A stretch of 64,000 nt of DNA from positions 59,092,610 through 59,156,609 of the forward strand of contig CAMTDV010000013.1 in assembly GCA_947069175.1 (NCBI GenBank), written 5' to 3'. Both the position numbers and the translations under genes were made by a program. The notes beneath the pieces are model-generated. The model did not search any database. It saw nothing but the letters and a program-made list of their open reading frames with translations, and was not told the DNA's origin. This stretch comes from Scalesia atractyloides (lineage: Eukaryota > Streptophyta > Magnoliopsida > Asterales > Asteraceae). Of the stretch, positions 1 through 10,474 are shown piece by piece (the stretch's first letter is position 1; each line of letters opens with the position of its first letter).

Positions 1-224
1 GGGAATGATAAGTGACATGTTAGATATATTTAAACAATATATAAGGCTATTTTAAATAAATCCAATTTTTATTAATCACACCGGTGACCAATTATTTATA
101 GTCTATTATTATCTTTTCTTTATTTTCACAATAATCTACATGGCTACTAATATTAAACTTCCATGATGATATATATCGGATTGAGTATACCAATTGGCAA
201 TTCTAACACGAACAAGATAACATG

Positions 225-790
225 ACATGCCCCTTCACGAAGTTATTATGTTTTGCGTTTGACCTTAACAGGTTTTGTGTCTAAAACAGGTCGACACGAT
301 AAGACCTTAACAGGTTTTGTGTCTAAACAGGTTAAAACTCGTTAACTTGTTAAGACTTTAAGTACATGTTAATAATTAAAAATTTAAAAGTATTATATGT
401 TGGTGTGGGCATGGGATCATCAGTCGTGGGACCTGGGATGAATTATACACGAACACACGTGATTCCTTTTCCACAGTCCAAACCCAAACTTTTAAATCTC
501 TCTCTCACAAAGACTACTATTCCCAATTCGGTTCACAACTTTTCCAATACGGTAATGTCCATGTCTTAAACAGGTCGTGCTCGTGTCTTAAAAGGTCGTG
601 TTCGTGTCTTAAACAGGTCTTAGGATACGTTGGTAATTTTTTCGTGTCTTAACAGGTCGTTTCATGTAACCTGTTTATTAACAGGTTCATTTTCGTGTTT
701 CGAAAATATGACACAATAAGATTTCGTGCGTGTTCGTGTTTACATGTTCCGGTTTGTGTCTTATCATGTTCGTGTCTTAATAGATGGTGT
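225..790. repeat. Degenerate short-motif repeat field
   Basis: Variants of 'gtgtcttaacaggt' and 'cgtgttcgtgtct' recur many times, at about 266-345 and 560-780. No coding potential is seen; the one open frame here (366-569) has no recognisable domain. The stretch 1-224 is AT-rich and holds nothing I can name. This kind of degenerate array is common in non-autonomous plant DNA elements, but I found no clear terminal inverted repeats or target duplication, so the class is open. Confidence 0.45.
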
Positions 791-875
791 ACGCAAACGG
801 ATGTATAATCATGCTTGACTTTTTAAACTTCTAGTTAATCCACTTTATAAAATTATAGCTTGGTTCCCACTATTC

Positions 876-1178
876 CCACACCTTCAAAAAATCTTATTTT
901 CACACCTTTACATGTATACGATCCATATAGAACAATGTTGACAAAAAAATGTTAAAGAATGTTTTTTTGTCTCCATGTATATGAGTCGTATAACATTACA
1001 AGATCCGTATAGAATGTTATATGACCCATATAATATTATATGACCTAAAATTTTCTCCATATATACGAACCGTATAACATTATACGAACCGTATAACATT
1101 ACAATATTTGTCATGTCAGATTGATTTATACGGATACGACCCATATAGAGGGTGTGAAAATAAGATTTTTGAGTGTGG
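876..1178. mobile_element. MITE-like inverted-repeat element
   Basis: The ends are inverted copies of each other. The left arm (about 876-907) contains ATCTTATTTTCACACC and the right arm (about 1149-1178) contains GGTGTGAAAATAAGAT. The interior is rich in 'cgtataacatta' and 'catatag' pieces that can also pair with each other. The size (about 300 bp), AT-rich interior and lack of coding fit a MITE. A clean target duplication was not found, so the superfamily is not assigned. Confidence 0.6.
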
Positions 1179-1594
1179 CTTTATTAACACCTGCTTTAAA
1201 TTACCGCCTACTAATATGGATAATTAACTAAGATTATTGGTTTCGTTTGATAGGTAAGATTATGAGTTTCTTTGCTTAAGGAAATGAAAAGAAGTTATAA
1301 TATCGGTATTGTTAAGTGTTGGATATGAGATTTAAAAACGACATTCACTGCCATCCATCATATTTTCTAGGGTTGTACATTCTCAATCGTAGCAAGAAAA
1401 TAGTCGTGTTATGAATATGATATCTAACCTTTTTATCATGTTTTGTGTTAATATATTTTAGGCAAATTAACATGTTTTATTAAATTGGCGGACATGTCAA
1501 ACAATTTAATTTTATATATCACTTAATGATCTTTAGATCAAGTAGCGGAAGGCTTGAATTTCTTTTGGAAAATGCAGATTTAGAAAACTAAGCA
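1179..1594. other. Intergenic, no gene seen
   Basis: AT-rich sequence with no supported ORF, RNA gene or repeat boundary. It separates the MITE-like element from the first GGTCGCAA motif cluster. Confidence 0.5.
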
Positions 1595-1880
1595 GTTGCG
1601 ACCAACACAAGGCAGTGGCAAATATAGCGATTGCTTTGCGACCATCAAAACTCTCACAAATTAAAGACGAACACAAATCCGGTTGCAAAAATGTACAAAA
1701 TATTGTGACCGCATTTTTCCAATCGCAAATCAGTTAAATAGTGGTCGCAAAAACGGAAATAAAAACAAAAGTTGCGACTGTCTAAAACGGTCGCAAATAT
1801 GAGTAATTCAAAAGTTGTAACTGTCAAAAGCGGTCACAAATACGAGAAATATTTACGACCGTCTAAAGCGGTCACGAACA
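1595..1880. repeat. Left cluster of GGTCGCAA-type motifs
   Basis: Short motifs such as 'gttgcgacc', 'ggtcgcaaa' and 'gcggtcacaaatac' repeat about every 25-40 bases in both orientations. A matching cluster lies at 7139-7441 and a weaker trace at 2645-2690. Such subterminal motif fields are characteristic of CACTA-like DNA transposons; here they may mark the left side of one element of about 5.8 kb. The left terminal inverted repeat itself is not visible. Confidence 0.5.
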
Positions 1881-1928
1881 CGGGAATATCTAAATGTACA
1901 AATTTGTGTACAAAACATTAAAAGAACA

Positions 1929-2357
1929 TTGCAATGCACTAGCATAACCTCACGGACCCTATGGAAGGGAGATCTACTCTGCGACCAGCGATCTCTCGTC
2001 TTTGGCTGGACTGGGGGGAAACATGCTTGTGTAGACCTCACGGGGGTTTCCCCTTTGGTTGGTTTAAGGGAAAACGAGTTTGTAGCTGGACAAGCGGCAA
2101 GAAAGGCAGAATCAAAGAAAGTGGATAAGCACGCTAAAGCTTACGCAAAGAACCAGCATGTCTTTGTCCCTTTTGCCTTTGATACTTTTGGCCTAGCGCC
2201 AGAAGCTATCCACTTCTTGACGAGGGTTCAACGGGTTGTCTACAGCAATTGTTCAACCCCAAGGGGGCAAGGGTTTGTATTTGGAAGGTTAGGGTTTGCA
2301 ATTCAGAAAGGATTGGCGGCGCAGCTTGTTGTCCGGCTACCTTCTGTTTTGATGTAA
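1929..2357 (+). pseudogene. Transposon-associated protein fragment, C-terminal type
   Basis: An open frame of 142 codons. The part from about residue 30 on reads as a protein tail seen widely in plant genomes next to transposon-derived reverse-transcriptase-like sequences: a 'HACVDLTGVSPLVG' segment, then 'FVPFAFDTFG' and an ending with 'GFAIQKGLAAQLV'. I recognise the pattern but not a biochemical function. The ATG is probably chance, because the upstream 30 residues look unlike the rest and homologous proteins as I recall them begin far upstream. It lies between GGTCGCAA motif clusters, so it may be cargo of that element. It is best treated as a fragment. Confidence 0.5.
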
Positions 2358-4034
2358 CTTGGCAAGTTTTCTGAATTTAAAATAATAACAAAAGAAATAA
2401 GTTATAATAAAAAAAAATTTTAAACCGTCTATAATCAACGGAAGATTGTTAGTTCATTAGTCAAAATAAAACCAAGTTATAAATAATATAGAATTAGTGT
2501 GTATTCCATTTTAGAGAAAATGAAATCAAATTTTCAATTTCATCAAACTTGTGGAACGTTAAAAAAAAACTATTCTTTAATCTTTCATAACAACCCACTG
2601 TATAATAATTACCAGTTCATCATTCTGTTTAATAAAATCTATGAAACGGTCACAAACTGACCGCAGATATTTCAGTAAAGACGGCTGGAAAAAAATCTTA
2701 AATAATAATAATAACAACAACAATATAATAATAAAACAAAATAATTGATAAAATCTGGTTACAAAGTGGTGGCAATATATGAAAAATAAAGAGATGGTAG
2801 GATAATCAATTTTATATCTTTATATCTTTATATCTTCAAACTCCACCATAATATTTATATATTTCTAGGGTTTCTCAAGCTGGTTATTTCCAGTTCGCCA
2901 ACTCTGTTGCTGTTCTTCCTGATTCCCGTATGATAATCAATCTTCATTCTAATTCAACTGCATCTTCTTCTTCTTTTACTTCTATCGGTTCTCGGATTCG
3001 TGTCAATTAAGATGTGGAAACATCCGATGTGACGCACAACTGGATTCAAACTCGCGATTGATGTCTAATTCGTCTAGTGCTTCTGCACTTCAGAAGCTTA
3101 AGACCTCTGCCACTGGAAGTGAGTTTTTTATTATTGTTTTAGGTAATTCTGGCTGTAATGTTGTGTTTTGATGTTTGATTTTTTATTTTTTGCCTAAAGT
3201 TAATGGATGTAATGCAGAAGGTAGATTCCTGATTGATTAATTGATTCAATGGAAGCTTGGTTGTTGTTCAGATAGAAAACTGAAACCCTAGTTGTGTTAT
3301 GAACATTCGTTTTATGTGTGGAAAGAGTTTTATCTAGGCATTTGTTATCATTTGTATGAATGATTCTTCTATATGATATGTCTTATGCATTTTATTACAT
3401 GAATTCTGATATTTTTTATGCAATTGCTCGCTCGTTAGATCATCTAGGCATTTGTTATCATTTGCTATTCTCTGGCGGACACTCTCGTAGTTCTGTCAAA
3501 GGTGCTCTGTTTGCACTTAATTTTGCTTTAATTATCACTTTATTGTTTAATCATGCATACTTATACACATAATCACATCTGCACAATCTATTTACGATTC
3601 AGTTTTATACCAAAGTGTCTTCGTTTTGCTTCATTTTGTAGGAGAAATTGATAGAATGCTGTGAATTTGTTGTTACGTGATTCCTAGGGTGTTTTTGAGC
3701 CCTAATTTTAATTGATCATACTGGTGTTCTACATCTGGAAATTAACAGAATGCTGTGAATTTGATGTTCAATTAATTGTTTAAGCATGCTTGCACAAAAA
3801 ATGGATAATTCTCTTGTGTAGCTTCCGTTCAATGTTCATATGAATCTCTATTCGTTTGGGCTTCATCATGTAGAAGAAATTGATAGAATGTTGTGAATTC
3901 TCGTAGTTCTGTAATGAACACCCCTCTATCTCAATATTGTAATGTCTTTGGAACCATGGGAATGTCCAATGTCTCATTTTGCTACCACTGATGCAACAAC
4001 TCAAATAGGTATAACTTGTATATATAATTCACAG
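2358..4034. other. Non-coding, possible host-derived 5' exon remnants
   Basis: No supported gene. It holds AT-rich simple sequence (AAT/AAC-rich, about 2698-2745). A gene-like patch at about 2870-3120 has CT-rich and serine-rich codons followed by 'ggaagtgagttt', which resembles an exon end with a GT donor. This may be an N-terminal exon of the ERA-like gene whose P-loop exon lies downstream, but stops break it and the match is too weak to claim. Confidence 0.35.
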
Positions 4035-4185
4035 GATATGTAACTGTTGTAGGCAAGCTAAATGTTGGAAAAAGTACACTTTCAACTCAAATGATTGGGC
4101 AAAAGCTTTCAGTTGTAATAGATAAGCCTCAAACAACAAGACATGGTATTCTAGGTATATGTTCTGCCTCAGGCCAGAGTATCAG
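4035..4185 (+). pseudogene. ERA-like GTPase exon (captured gene fragment)
   Basis: After an AG acceptor (4031-4034, 'acag') the frame encodes a GTPase G1 region: 'VVGKLNVGKST' (P-loop GxxxxGKS/T), then 'IGQKLSVV' and 'DKPQTTRHGILGI', the hallmark of the ERA family (ribosome-associated small GTPases acting in 16S-type rRNA maturation in bacteria and organelles). A GT donor follows at 4186. The segment matches one exon of a chloroplast/mitochondrial ERA-type gene as I know it. No downstream G3 (DxxG) or G4 (NKxD) exon and no KH domain were found in the next 3 kb, so this is an isolated piece, not a working gene. It lies inside the span bounded by GGTCGCAA motif clusters, which suggests transposon capture. 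Confidence 0.65.
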
Positions 4186-4890
4186 GTTTGACCGTTTGAT
4201 TTTTTTCTTTGTTCATGTTCTGATCATTCTTCTTATTCTCTAAGTGATAAAAGATTAATTTATAATGTATATAATAATGTGACCTAACTTGAATTAATCT
4301 TATAGAAATGTTTGGCGTGCATATACTAGGGGCCAAACATGTTTAATTTTATAAATGGACGGTGCAGGGCTGCAGGCGAATGGTCATCAGACTCCAGGCA
4401 GGGCACGGAGGGATGCTGCAGCTCGAGCCATGCAAGGTTGGCATGCTCAATGTCTCTTAGGTTTCGGTGAGGTTAGTTAGCCAGTCATCAAGTAGGCACA
4501 AGGGCATTTTTGTCATTTTACAACTCCAGAAGTGACAAAAACATAATAAAGATTGTTTTTCATTTTTTTAGGAGAAGAATTCTAAACAGTCAACAAAGGC
4601 ATGAAAAAAAGACTTAAAAGCATTGGTAATGTTCTCTCGTCAAAGTATAGTAATAAACTAACAATAACACTGTACATCAACAAAATGTGTTCTCTTAATC
4701 AAGTAATGATCACATATAGGGGCACTAAAACAAAAGAGACCAAGTGAAATGGAGCATTCTGTGAAAGCCGCATGAACGGAAACATCTAGGTATTAAGGGT
4801 CAATTATGTATTTTTCTTTTGATTTTATATTTGCATCACCATTTTTTTTTCATTTATTTATATTCTTTTACTCGTGTGTCATTATGATAG
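4186..4890. other. Intron-like and unassigned sequence
   Basis: AT-rich sequence following the ERA-like exon, with a more GC-rich patch at about 4360-4445 that has no recognisable product. Nothing further supported. Confidence 0.35.
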
Positions 4891-5958
4891 AGTTGTCACA
4901 ACAATTGCTGCTGTCGGTTCTCTTGCTAATTGGGTTCAAATAAACGTGCTAGTAACAGTAAGTATTATCAAATCAGTAACATTTAGTAAATGCATTTTGA
5001 CTAGATGTCAAAGTTGACTATTTTTTATCTGAAAACAGTAAGATTGTTTTGAGGTGTATGCACTAGTTCGGTGGGCTTATGCGAGAAGAGGTAAGACGCT
5101 AACTCGTGACTCTTTACTTTTGTTTTCATTTTAAATTAGCGAGTTACTAAATCTTTGGCTAATAATCGAGTATGTATCTTTGTTTTCAGATGAATTCAGG
5201 TCCGTGTTCAGTCAGATCCTGATGGACGCGTTGTCATCGTGTGTCAACCTGAGCAACCTGACAATCCATGGGGTATTACAGCTTTCAAAAAGGTTTGTTG
5301 ATTGAGTAAAACATTTAATAAGAAAAGTTATCTAGATGATGGTTTGTTGAAGATTGATTAATGTTTGGCCATAATATTATTATAGGTGATTAGCTTACCA
5401 TCAAGAATCGATCCACTTCGCACATCTGCAGTTGTGAGCGTACATGGACGGCTTTTGGTTTTTTTCCCTTTGAGCAGTCAAGAATCTGAACTTCCTTACC
5501 CTTTTTGTTTAATCGGTTTATCATCCTCAATGTAGTTCAAAAAGTAAACATTGGTAGCATCAGCATTTTGGGTCGTCGTTTATTACAGGATCTTGAGTTT
5601 GCACAATGTCATCCAACTGGTATATATGGTGCTAACTGTCTCATTACTTAAGGTTGCTTTCCCATTTTCCTCAGCATTATAGTGTTTATTATTAATGAGA
5701 CAAAAATTGACTTCTGATAATACTTTGTTATTTTCCATTTATTGTATGCAATGCCAGATTGATGAGTTAGCACGTGGGCAGTTAGGGGAAGTGTTCAAAA
5801 GTTTTCAAGCATTTGTTCTCAGATCCAAATCTTCTAATTTCTAGCTTCTAATCAAGTGTCAGGTTCGTCTTCTATGTGATTCTTCAAAAATCGATACGTA
5901 GATTATTGTATCGATTTGCTGATAACTGAGATATGATTATTGTTGTTTATTTGTGGTA

Positions 5959-5966
5959 TTGATAAC
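5959..5966. repeat. 8-bp target duplication, left copy
   Basis: TTGATAAC directly precedes the MITE at 5967; the identical 8 bases follow it at 6287-6294. Confidence 0.9.
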
Positions 5967-6286
5967 TAAGGGTGCAAAGGGGCAAGCCCGAGCCCGAGCC
6001 CGAGCTTGACCAGACTCGATTAACATATGTGAGCTCAAGCTCGGCTTGCTGGTAGTTTAAATAATGAGTAAATGTTATTAAATATTAATAAAAAATTATA
6101 TTACACTAAGGTTCGACGAGCCTCACGAGCTTCACATGTCAGGCTCGAGCTCGGGCTCGATAAACAAACGAGCTTTATTTTAGGCTCAAGCTTGGCTCGC
6201 GCTTGATAAGGCTTGGCTCATTTCGAGCTTTTTTCTCAAGCCAATCTCGAGTAGTTCGCGAGCCACTTGGCTCATTTGCACCCTTA
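5967..6286. mobile_element. hAT-type MITE, complete
   Basis: A 320-bp element with perfect 12-bp terminal inverted repeats (TAAGGGTGCAAA at the left, TTTGCACCCTTA at the right) and a perfect 8-bp target duplication TTGATAAC. Eight-base duplications and short TIRs of this form are typical of the hAT superfamily. The interior is rich in 'gagctcgagc'/'gggctcg' pieces that are self-complementary, and it has no coding potential. It interrupts the exon-like fragments around it, so it came in after them. Confidence 0.9.
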
Positions 6287-6294
6287 TTGATAAC
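6287..6294. repeat. 8-bp target duplication, right copy
   Basis: TTGATAAC, identical to 5959-5966. Confidence 0.9.
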
Positions 6295-7138
6295 TGCTAT
6301 AGCTGCCATTATTCACTTTGTTTTTCTTTTCTTAACGGGTTGAATAACACTTGAAATGTATTCTGGTTTAGTTATGTTTCTTTTAAAATACAGGTTATTG
6401 AAATTAGTTGAATTTTATTACGCACTTGATTTGACTCTAGTTCTAAGGTCCGTACATATAAAGGTGTCAATTTCTTCCCCTTTACGTGTGAATGGGTTGA
6501 TTTGGGTTATGGCTTATCTCTTTTGGGTCAAAGGACCTTATCTAAAAAAGCTAGCTTAAAAGGGATGTGGTCAAATGGGTCGAGCAGATCAAAATTCGTT
6601 CAAAGTATATTTCTAATTTATAAATGATAAAACATATTAATTCATATCATTCAAAATGCTAATTTATTATTGAACTTTTCTTTAATTGTACGATCATATA
6701 TTTGACAAGCACCCAACCTGGTCTGTTTTGGCTTGCACTAAAGTTACACGTATTGACCCGTCTCACATAATTTTTTTTTGTATCTTTACGTTATGTTAAT
6801 CTTGTCTATACAGGACTATACTGAAAAGCTTGCAAGATCTGGTGAAAAGCATGTTCATGTGGAATTGGCTTTGCAAATTGCTAAGATGTTGTCTGGACGT
6901 TATCTGAGCTCCATTCAAAAGATATAACCTTTCCATCTAATTTTGATATTTTATTGTGTTTTATCCATAGAAACTTGTACTATTATGGGAATTTGCATTG
7001 TAGAAACTTTGGGGTGATTAGTTAATTTTGGATCTTTTAAATAATTGATAAACTTTTGTGGATTTGTAAAATTTAGTAAAGATTATTAGCAGGTTTAGAA
7101 TAGAAAACAGCTGAAACAATAATAAAAAAACATTTTGA

Positions 7139-7441
7139 TCACAAAATGGAAGCAATTTGTAAAAAAAACAAGCAGTCGCAAAATGGATGCAATTTGGAAC
7201 AAAGACAAAACGGTCGCGAAACAGTCGCAACAAGACCAAAGCTAGAAGCGGTCGCAACATTTGCAACTGTTTTTATAGTCCAAAATATAGTCGCAAAAAC
7301 ATAGACGTGGTCGCAACTTGGTCGCAATAGGGCATCTGCGACCAATGTTTTCCCACCGCAGTTTCGGTCACAATTCAGTCGCAAAAAGGCAACTGCGACT
7401 ATTTTGCGACCAAAACACAGTCGCTAAACCCAATTTTCTAG
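7139..7441. repeat. Right cluster of GGTCGCAA motifs with CACTA-like end
   Basis: Dense motifs 'agtcgcaaaa', 'cggtcgcaac', 'ttgcgaccaa' repeat on both strands and stop at 7441 with 'ccaattttctagtagcg'. Its reverse complement begins CGCTACTAGAAAATTGG, close to the CACTA(C)TAGAAAA-type termini of CACTA/En-Spm elements, with the second base changed. This would be the right end of an element whose left motif cluster is at 1595-1880. No transposase is visible between them, so it would be non-autonomous. Confidence 0.5.
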
Positions 7442-7445
7442 TAGC

Positions 7446-7680
7446 GTTCCACTGGGTGTAGAGCGAGGCACTAGTGTGTAATGATAGAAGACCCAGGGTA
7501 ACTTGGGTTCGATCCGTGAGCCAAACGGTTTTTACCGGTAATTTCATCGTCGTGCCTATGGGCGGGTGGGTTACCGGGTTTTCCCCGGAATTGATAGAGG
7601 GGGTTACTCTCGGAGTATTTCGTTTGGTCCAGTAGATGCCTTGAGAGTGCTTGTAATTAATTTTGTTGGTTGTTAAAAAA
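7446..7680 (+). mobile_element. tRNA-derived SINE-like unit
   Basis: A box-A-like stretch ('gtgtagagcgagg') is followed about 50 bases later by a box-B match 'GGTTCGATCC', the internal Pol III promoter layout of tRNA-derived SINEs. A tRNA-unrelated body ('gggcgggtgggttaccggg') and a short A-run near 7673-7681 follow. It starts within a few bases of the CACTA-like end at 7441. No clear target duplication was seen, so the borders are approximate. Confidence 0.5.
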
Positions 7681-7812
7681 ATTGCTATCCTGCTAACGAT
7701 TGTTTAAGTCATTTATTACAAATCCATCAACATGTTTCATATATATATGATTAACCGAATTTTTACCGTATATTGGCTATTTATATCAATATTGTCGATT
7801 GACAAAAAAATG

Positions 7813-8193
7813 AGTAAAATGCCAAAATGGTCCTTGAGCTTAGACAACTTTTGCTACTTTAGACAAAAAATAAAACTTTTTGTATATGGGTCCTGAGATT
7901 CATTTTGTTGCTATTTTCATTGAATTGGCAAATTGGAAGAATTTTCTGTTAATTTTCCCTCTTTTTTGTCGTTTTCCTCATTTAATAAAATAATTATGGC
8001 ATAAAGTGACTGTCATACCCTTCATTTAAATGAGGTAAACAACAAAAGACAGAGAAGTTAACAAAAAGTTCAAACCCATTTTACCAATCGGATGAACATG
8101 ACAACAAAATGAAACATCGTAGATCCAGATACAGAAAGTTTCAATTTTGAAATAAAGTGGCCTAAACTTAGAGACTATTTTGACATTTTACTA
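7813..8193. mobile_element. MITE-like element with long imperfect TIRs
   Basis: The left end 'agtaaaatgccaaaatggtc' and the reverse complement of the right end ('agtaaaatgtcaaaatagtc') match at 18 of 20 positions, and similarity continues inward for about 15 more bases. The unit is about 380 bp and non-coding. This terminal motif is very common in plant genomes in short non-autonomous elements. The target duplication could not be confirmed. Confidence 0.55.
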
Positions 8194-9289
8194 ATCTTTT
8201 TAATATAAACTAACAACTAAACGACAAAAGCATTGTTTTTTAGTGTTTAAACCTAAGAAAAACTTGGTTGCGTGGATGTTTCGGGTGAGGTCGGAGCCGA
8301 CGTCTAGTTGTCTCTGGGTCTTTTAGGTAAGATGCTCGCGTCTTAGTTCTGATAAATCTTGCATAATACAAGGTTACTTGTTGAATGTTGATGTACAAAT
8401 GTATGATTTGGGTGTTAGAGAAATATACAATTATATTGTTTTTATATCAATATAAAATCGTTGTAACTTATATATTTTGAATAAATTATTACCTTAATAA
8501 CACTTTGCGTCAAAAACAATCTAAAACATAGAGAATTAAAGGTGGCTAGTATATAGAGAATTAAACGGGGCTAGTATCAAAGCTAGTATATATTTGAGTT
8601 AACCTGATCATATAGATGACTTCTATTTATCATTATCAGAGCTTAATCAAAGTTTTCATCCCTCCTATCTCTCTCTCTCGTCTCCCTAGATCGTCATTGT
8701 CTTCAGCATCTACTACGCTAGCACCTAGCAATATTGTTGTTTAGTAGTGGTTTTGTTGCTCCAGCGTCACCATTTAGCCATCATGCCGACACCATCGTGT
8801 CTGCCTAGGGATGACCATTATCGCTCAATTTTCTACAAATAGGTTGTTTTAGCAATAAAAAAAATTCATATGATTATTTAGTTAACTCAAATTAGACAAC
8901 GGAAAGGGTCTAAGTCGGTCATTCTTATAAAACTTATTATCATGAGTCACCAAGTCCATTGTCTCTGTCCACTGCTTACTCGTAGTCACTGACACCAACA
9001 CCACCTCCTACTTCTCCATGTCAACTGACGGCGCCAACATCACCGTCACCTCCACCACTAGGGCACTACCTTTCAAATCCGAGTAGAACCCAAACAATCG
9101 ACAACCACTATCATTGCCCCTAAACGCCATTACTAATCTTTATCGAGATTCTTGTATGTAAAATTTGTTTTTTAGTTCTTGTTAACCAAAGAAAAGCATT
9201 GTGCTTTTCTTCTTTTCATTTGTGGGAAACTCATTTGTACAAAACCGTTTACAAAATTAATAAATTATCAGGGCGTGATTTAGAGAAAT
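8194..9289. other. Intergenic, no gene seen
   Basis: AT-rich sequence. A moderately GC-rich, proline- and threonine-like patch at about 8960-9130 is broken by stops and not recognised. Nothing else supported. Confidence 0.4.
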
Positions 9290-9756
9290 CGCCCTAAAGT
9301 GAGAACGGTTCCCAACGGCCGTTGGATCAAAACAATTTATAGACTAAATGAAGCAGTGGCGTTTTTTGTAAATACCATTCGCTTACATCATGGCGCAGGT
9401 AAAAAGGTAATTTTGCCTCTAAATGAAGAATTCAAACAACACCCAAACCTATAACTTCCCACACAAACCTCTCAATATTACGAAAAACGCAATAACCATA
9501 GATACTTTTTCGCGTCTGAATCAAATCATGATCCAAGAGTAAAAAATCAAAGTGAGTTGGTGGGTTTTCAAAGTTATTTGATGTTATTGGCATTTTAATT
9601 TTAATAATCTATGTATAGTTTCGAGTAGAATGGAGTACACAAAGTCTACTAAACGTAAACGACGTAAGACTGACAAAGAGATGAAGAAAGGGAACATCAA
9701 AACAAGGTTATAATCGTTACATTTTGTGTGATTTAAATGTTGAAAACGCCAATATA

Positions 9757-10430
9757 TGATTTCTATGGGCGTTGTACATGTATACTTTGAGTTTGGGTTT
9801 GGGTTTGTAAATGCCATATGAACTATGAAGGACAACTAATGTGTTATGAAAATGCCATCTATGGACCTTTTACGTTCATCCTAACTACAGAAGTTACTGA
9901 ATGCCATAATGTACATTAATTGTTGAAATTCATGTAAAAGGCCACGTAAAAGCTATGGTTATTGACGTATGATTTCTATGGACCTTGTACATGTATACTT
10001 TGAGTTTGAGTTTGTAAACGCCATATAAAGTATAACTTTGAAATATCTTAAAACTGTGAGGGACAACTAATGTGTTATGAAAACACCATCTATGGACCTT
10101 TTACATTCATCAAAACTATAGAAGTTACTGAATGCCATAATGTATATTAACTGTTTGAATTTATGTAAAACGCCATGTAAAAGCTGAGGTTATTGATGTA
10201 TGATTTCTATGAATGTTGTATATGTATACTTTGAGTTTGGGTTTGTAAACGCCATATAAAATATAAATTTGAAATATCTTTAAAATTTGAAGGACAACTT
10301 ATGAAAACGCCAACTATGGACCTTTTACATTCATCATAACTAAGAAAACGCCATAACGTATATGACTATTGTAATTAATGTAAAACGTCATGTAAACTGA
10401 GCTTATTGATTTATGAGTAAATGTTAGTGA
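9757..10430. repeat. Tandem repeat, three copies of about 213-231 bp
   Basis: Copies begin with 'tgatttctatgg' or a variant at 9757, 9970 and 10201. All contain 'gtatactttgagtttg', then 'aaggacaact', 'atggaccttttac' and 'cataatgtatat'-like blocks in the same order. Each unit carries several GCCAT motifs, so the array is part of the surrounding motif field. It lies just upstream of the ULP1-like gene and may be its 5' flank. Confidence 0.75.
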
Positions 10431-10474
10431 ACACGCGAAATGTTTAATTATTGAAAATGCGATAACCCACTAAA

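Larger units (their letters stand above)
4891..6927 (+). pseudogene. Exon-like fragments of an unidentified plant gene
   Basis: Several short open blocks are bordered by plausible splice signals. They are about 4891-4960 (ends before GTAAGT); 5190-5292 (after TTTTCAG, frame contains 'DPDGRVVIVCQPEQPDNPW', ends AAAAAG/GT); 5387-5430 (contains 'SLPSRIDPLRTSA'); about 5756-5844 (contains 'IDELARGQLGEVFK', ends in a stop); and 6814-6927 (after ATACAG, contains 'YTEKLARSGEKHVHVELAL', ends TAA). I do not recognise the source gene, and they may come from more than one. A hAT-type MITE sits between the last two. Because these blocks and the ERA-like exon lie within the same motif-bounded span, they are read as captured host fragments, though a decayed native gene is possible. 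Confidence 0.4.

Noticed and set aside
366..569. A 67-codon ORF near the left edge
   Set aside because: It lies in a motif-repeat field, has no recognisable domain and no supporting signals.
4035..4185. A working ERA GTPase gene
   Set aside because: Only the P-loop exon is present; exons for the G3 and G4 motifs and the KH domain are not seen in the following sequence.
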